DNA of 64,000 nucleotides. It comes from Spirochaeta isovalerica. GTDB lineage: Bacteria; Spirochaetota; Spirochaetia; DSM-2461. A program made the position numbers and the translations under genes. The notes beneath the pieces are model-generated. The model saw nothing but the letters and a program-made list of their open reading frames with translations, did no database searches and was not told the origin of the DNA. Location: NCBI RefSeq assembly GCF_014207565.1, contig NZ_JACHGJ010000006.1, positions 62,001-126,000 of the forward strand, read 5' to 3'. Of this stretch, positions 62,994-64,000 are shown in pieces; position 1 is the first letter of the stretch, and every line of letters begins with the position of its first letter.

Positions 62994-62996
62994 CGG

Positions 62997-63040
62997 AAGA
63001 GGTTCAATCGGCCGCCGATCGGCCGATCTGTGAACCTCTT
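62997..63040. terminator. Long hairpin between hpt and the GH94 gene
   Basis: An outer 10-bp stem AAGAGGTTCA/TGAACCTCTT (62997-63006 with 63031-63040) encloses an inner 8-bp stem ATCGGCCG/CGGCCGAT (63007-63014 with 63020-63027), with a 3-nt bulge. No strong T run follows in either direction, but its place between convergent genes makes it the likely shared transcription end. It overlaps the GH94 stop codon by two bases. Confidence 0.6.
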
Positions 63041-64000
63041 ATTCTCCGATTACTGCTTCTACAGTTATTTCCCCGTCATTAATGTAATTTGCCGAGGGAA
63101 TGACAACCCCCTTGATTTTCTCTCCGTTAACAGTCAGGCTCTTAACCCCTTTGCTCAGATGACGGGGGTTTTTAACAGTAATTCTGTATGTTTTTCCCCT
63201 GAACCGGCGCACGGTCTTAAATCCATCCCATTCCGCCGGGATACAGGGATTCACAGACAGACCGTTCAGTTCGGGCTTGATTCCGAGAATATATTTGGTT
63301 CCCGCCTGATACATCCATGAAGCCGTTCCCGAGAGCCAGCTGTTTCTTCCCAGTCCGAACTGGGGATGTTCATCTCCCAGAATGTTCTGGGCATAGCAGT
63401 AAGGTTCGACTTCGTATTCTTCGATTATCTCGTTTTTCGCCGCCGGGTTTATCTGGCTGTAATATTCAAATGCCCGGTTTCCGTTTCCATTGATGGTTTC
63501 GGCGATGATCACCCAGGGATTGGAATGGAGAAATATGCCACCGTTTTCTTTGGCTCCCGGCCTGTAGGTCGTCACTCCTCCGACTTCGGGATCGAACTTT
63601 TCGTATCCGGGAGTGCTCAGTTTGATTCCCTTCGATGTATTGAGGTGCCGGTAAACAGAATCCAGAGCTTTGTCTCTTTTCTCTCCCTCGGCGAATCCGC
63701 TTATGACAGGCCATGATTGACCATTTGTAAAAATCTTCCCTTTATCATTTTCTACCGACCCGAGAGGTTTTCCCTTATGATCATAGTACCTTCTGTACCA
63801 TTCCCCATCCCAGCCTTCGCGGTTCACTATATCCTTCATCGAAGTGTACCAATCTTTGTATAAATCAGCGTCCCGGTCTCCGATCTCTTCACAGACCGGG
63901 ATGATTTCTCTCAGGGCCACTCCGAACTGGCTGGCGATAAAGAGGCTTTCGGCGCCGATGGGCAGGTTGACCGTATCGTTCCAGTCGGCGAATCCCAGCA
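63039..64000 (-). CDS. GH94 family disaccharide phosphorylase, C-terminal part (cut by window edge)
   Basis: The reading frame is open to the window edge, so only the last about 320 codons are seen. GFADWNDTVNLPIGAES near the edge contains the catalytic aspartate motif (DWND) of cellobiose/chitobiose-type phosphorylases. Downstream YRPGAKENGGIFLHSNPWVIIAE, SGTASWMYQAGTKYILGI and NPCIPAEWDGF are GH94 segments of the (alpha/alpha)6 barrel and its C-terminal sheet. The enzyme splits a beta-linked disaccharide with phosphate to give a sugar 1-phosphate. Cellobiose is the most likely substrate, but the specificity loop is not visible. Confidence 0.88.
   Translation of the reverse strand, partial: LGFADWNDTVNLPIGAESLFIASQFGVALREIIPVCEEIGDRDADLYKDWYTSMKDIVNREGWDGEWYRRYYDHKGKPLGSVENDKGKIFTNGQSWPVISGFAEGEKRDKALDSVYRHLNTSKGIKLSTPGYEKFDPEVGGVTTYRPGAKENGGIFLHSNPWVIIAETINGNGNRAFEYYSQINPAAKNEIIEEYEVEPYCYAQNILGDEHPQFGLGRNSWLSGTASWMYQAGTKYILGIKPELNGLSVNPCIPAEWDGFKTVRRFRGKTYRITVKNPRHLSKGVKSLTVNGEKIKGVVIPSANYINDGEITVEAVIGE

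Noticed and set aside
1-64000. CRISPR arrays, transposons, prophage or integron structure
   Set aside because: No regularly spaced repeats, transposase, recombinase or phage structural genes were seen on either strand.

Overview
The window reads as chromosomal DNA of a free-living, saccharolytic spirochaete, probably from the Spirochaeta/Sediminispirochaeta side of the phylum. This is inferred from gene content and style, not from any marker gene. Supporting signs are lipoproteins and outer-membrane barrels typical of a diderm, FlgD-like/OmpA periplasmic lipoproteins, a TP0542-like phosphofructokinase, many ABC importers whose binding proteins carry a GGQ/NGQ mature start, and moderate G+C with A+T-rich promoters. 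No rRNA, tRNA, CRISPR array, insertion sequence, integrase or prophage gene was seen.

Layout. 1-5.7 kb: 5' end of a CorA magnesium transporter, an unknown membrane-anchored protein, DNA polymerase IV, a secreted metalloprotease lipoprotein and endonuclease IV. 5.8-13.3 kb: the large helicase HrpA, then a minus-strand potassium-uptake operon (TrkH/KtrB, TrkA/KtrA and an unknown membrane protein whose gene runs into hrpA). 13.3-17.3 kb: two FlgD-like/OmpA lipoproteins and the scar of a CNNM/CorC transporter. 17.3-24 kb: phosphofructokinase, a serine-hydrolase/Na+-Ca2+ exchanger pair, a decayed MscS channel, and an MFS exporter with an ArsR-type regulator. 24-33.3 kb: CvfB, aconitase, SppA with a DUF3187 barrel, an orphan TAXI binding protein and oligoendopeptidase F. 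33.4-40.9 kb: a complete oligopeptide ABC importer. 40.9-44.9 kb: a complete spermidine/putrescine importer on the minus strand, preceded by a 68-residue acidic protein. 45-48.1 kb: a eukaryotic-type HisA and three envelope proteins. 48.7-53.6 kb: a complete branched-chain amino-acid importer. 53.8-58.4 kb: a membrane adenylate/guanylate cyclase and a TrpXYZ-like importer. 58.4-64 kb: histidine phosphatase, glycerol-1-phosphate dehydrogenase, glutamine synthetase, OsmC, hypoxanthine phosphoribosyltransferase and the 3' part of a GH94 sugar phosphorylase.

Functionally the region is dominated by uptake of nitrogen-rich solutes (peptides, polyamines, branched-chain and perhaps aromatic amino acids), with intracellular peptide hydrolysis by PepF and ammonia assimilation by glutamine synthetase. 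Binding-protein genes are followed by an intercistronic hairpin before the permeases in both the opp and liv operons, which fits the usual need for excess binding protein.

I did not find a clear new multi-gene system. The observations most worth checking are the eukaryotic-type HisA outside a his operon, the extra domains in three of the four Opp membrane/ATPase subunits, the bacterial glycerol-1-phosphate dehydrogenase divergent from a phosphatase with only 24 bp between start codons, the inverted repeat upstream of the MFS/ArsR operon, and two transporter genes that have each lost their middle but kept both ends.
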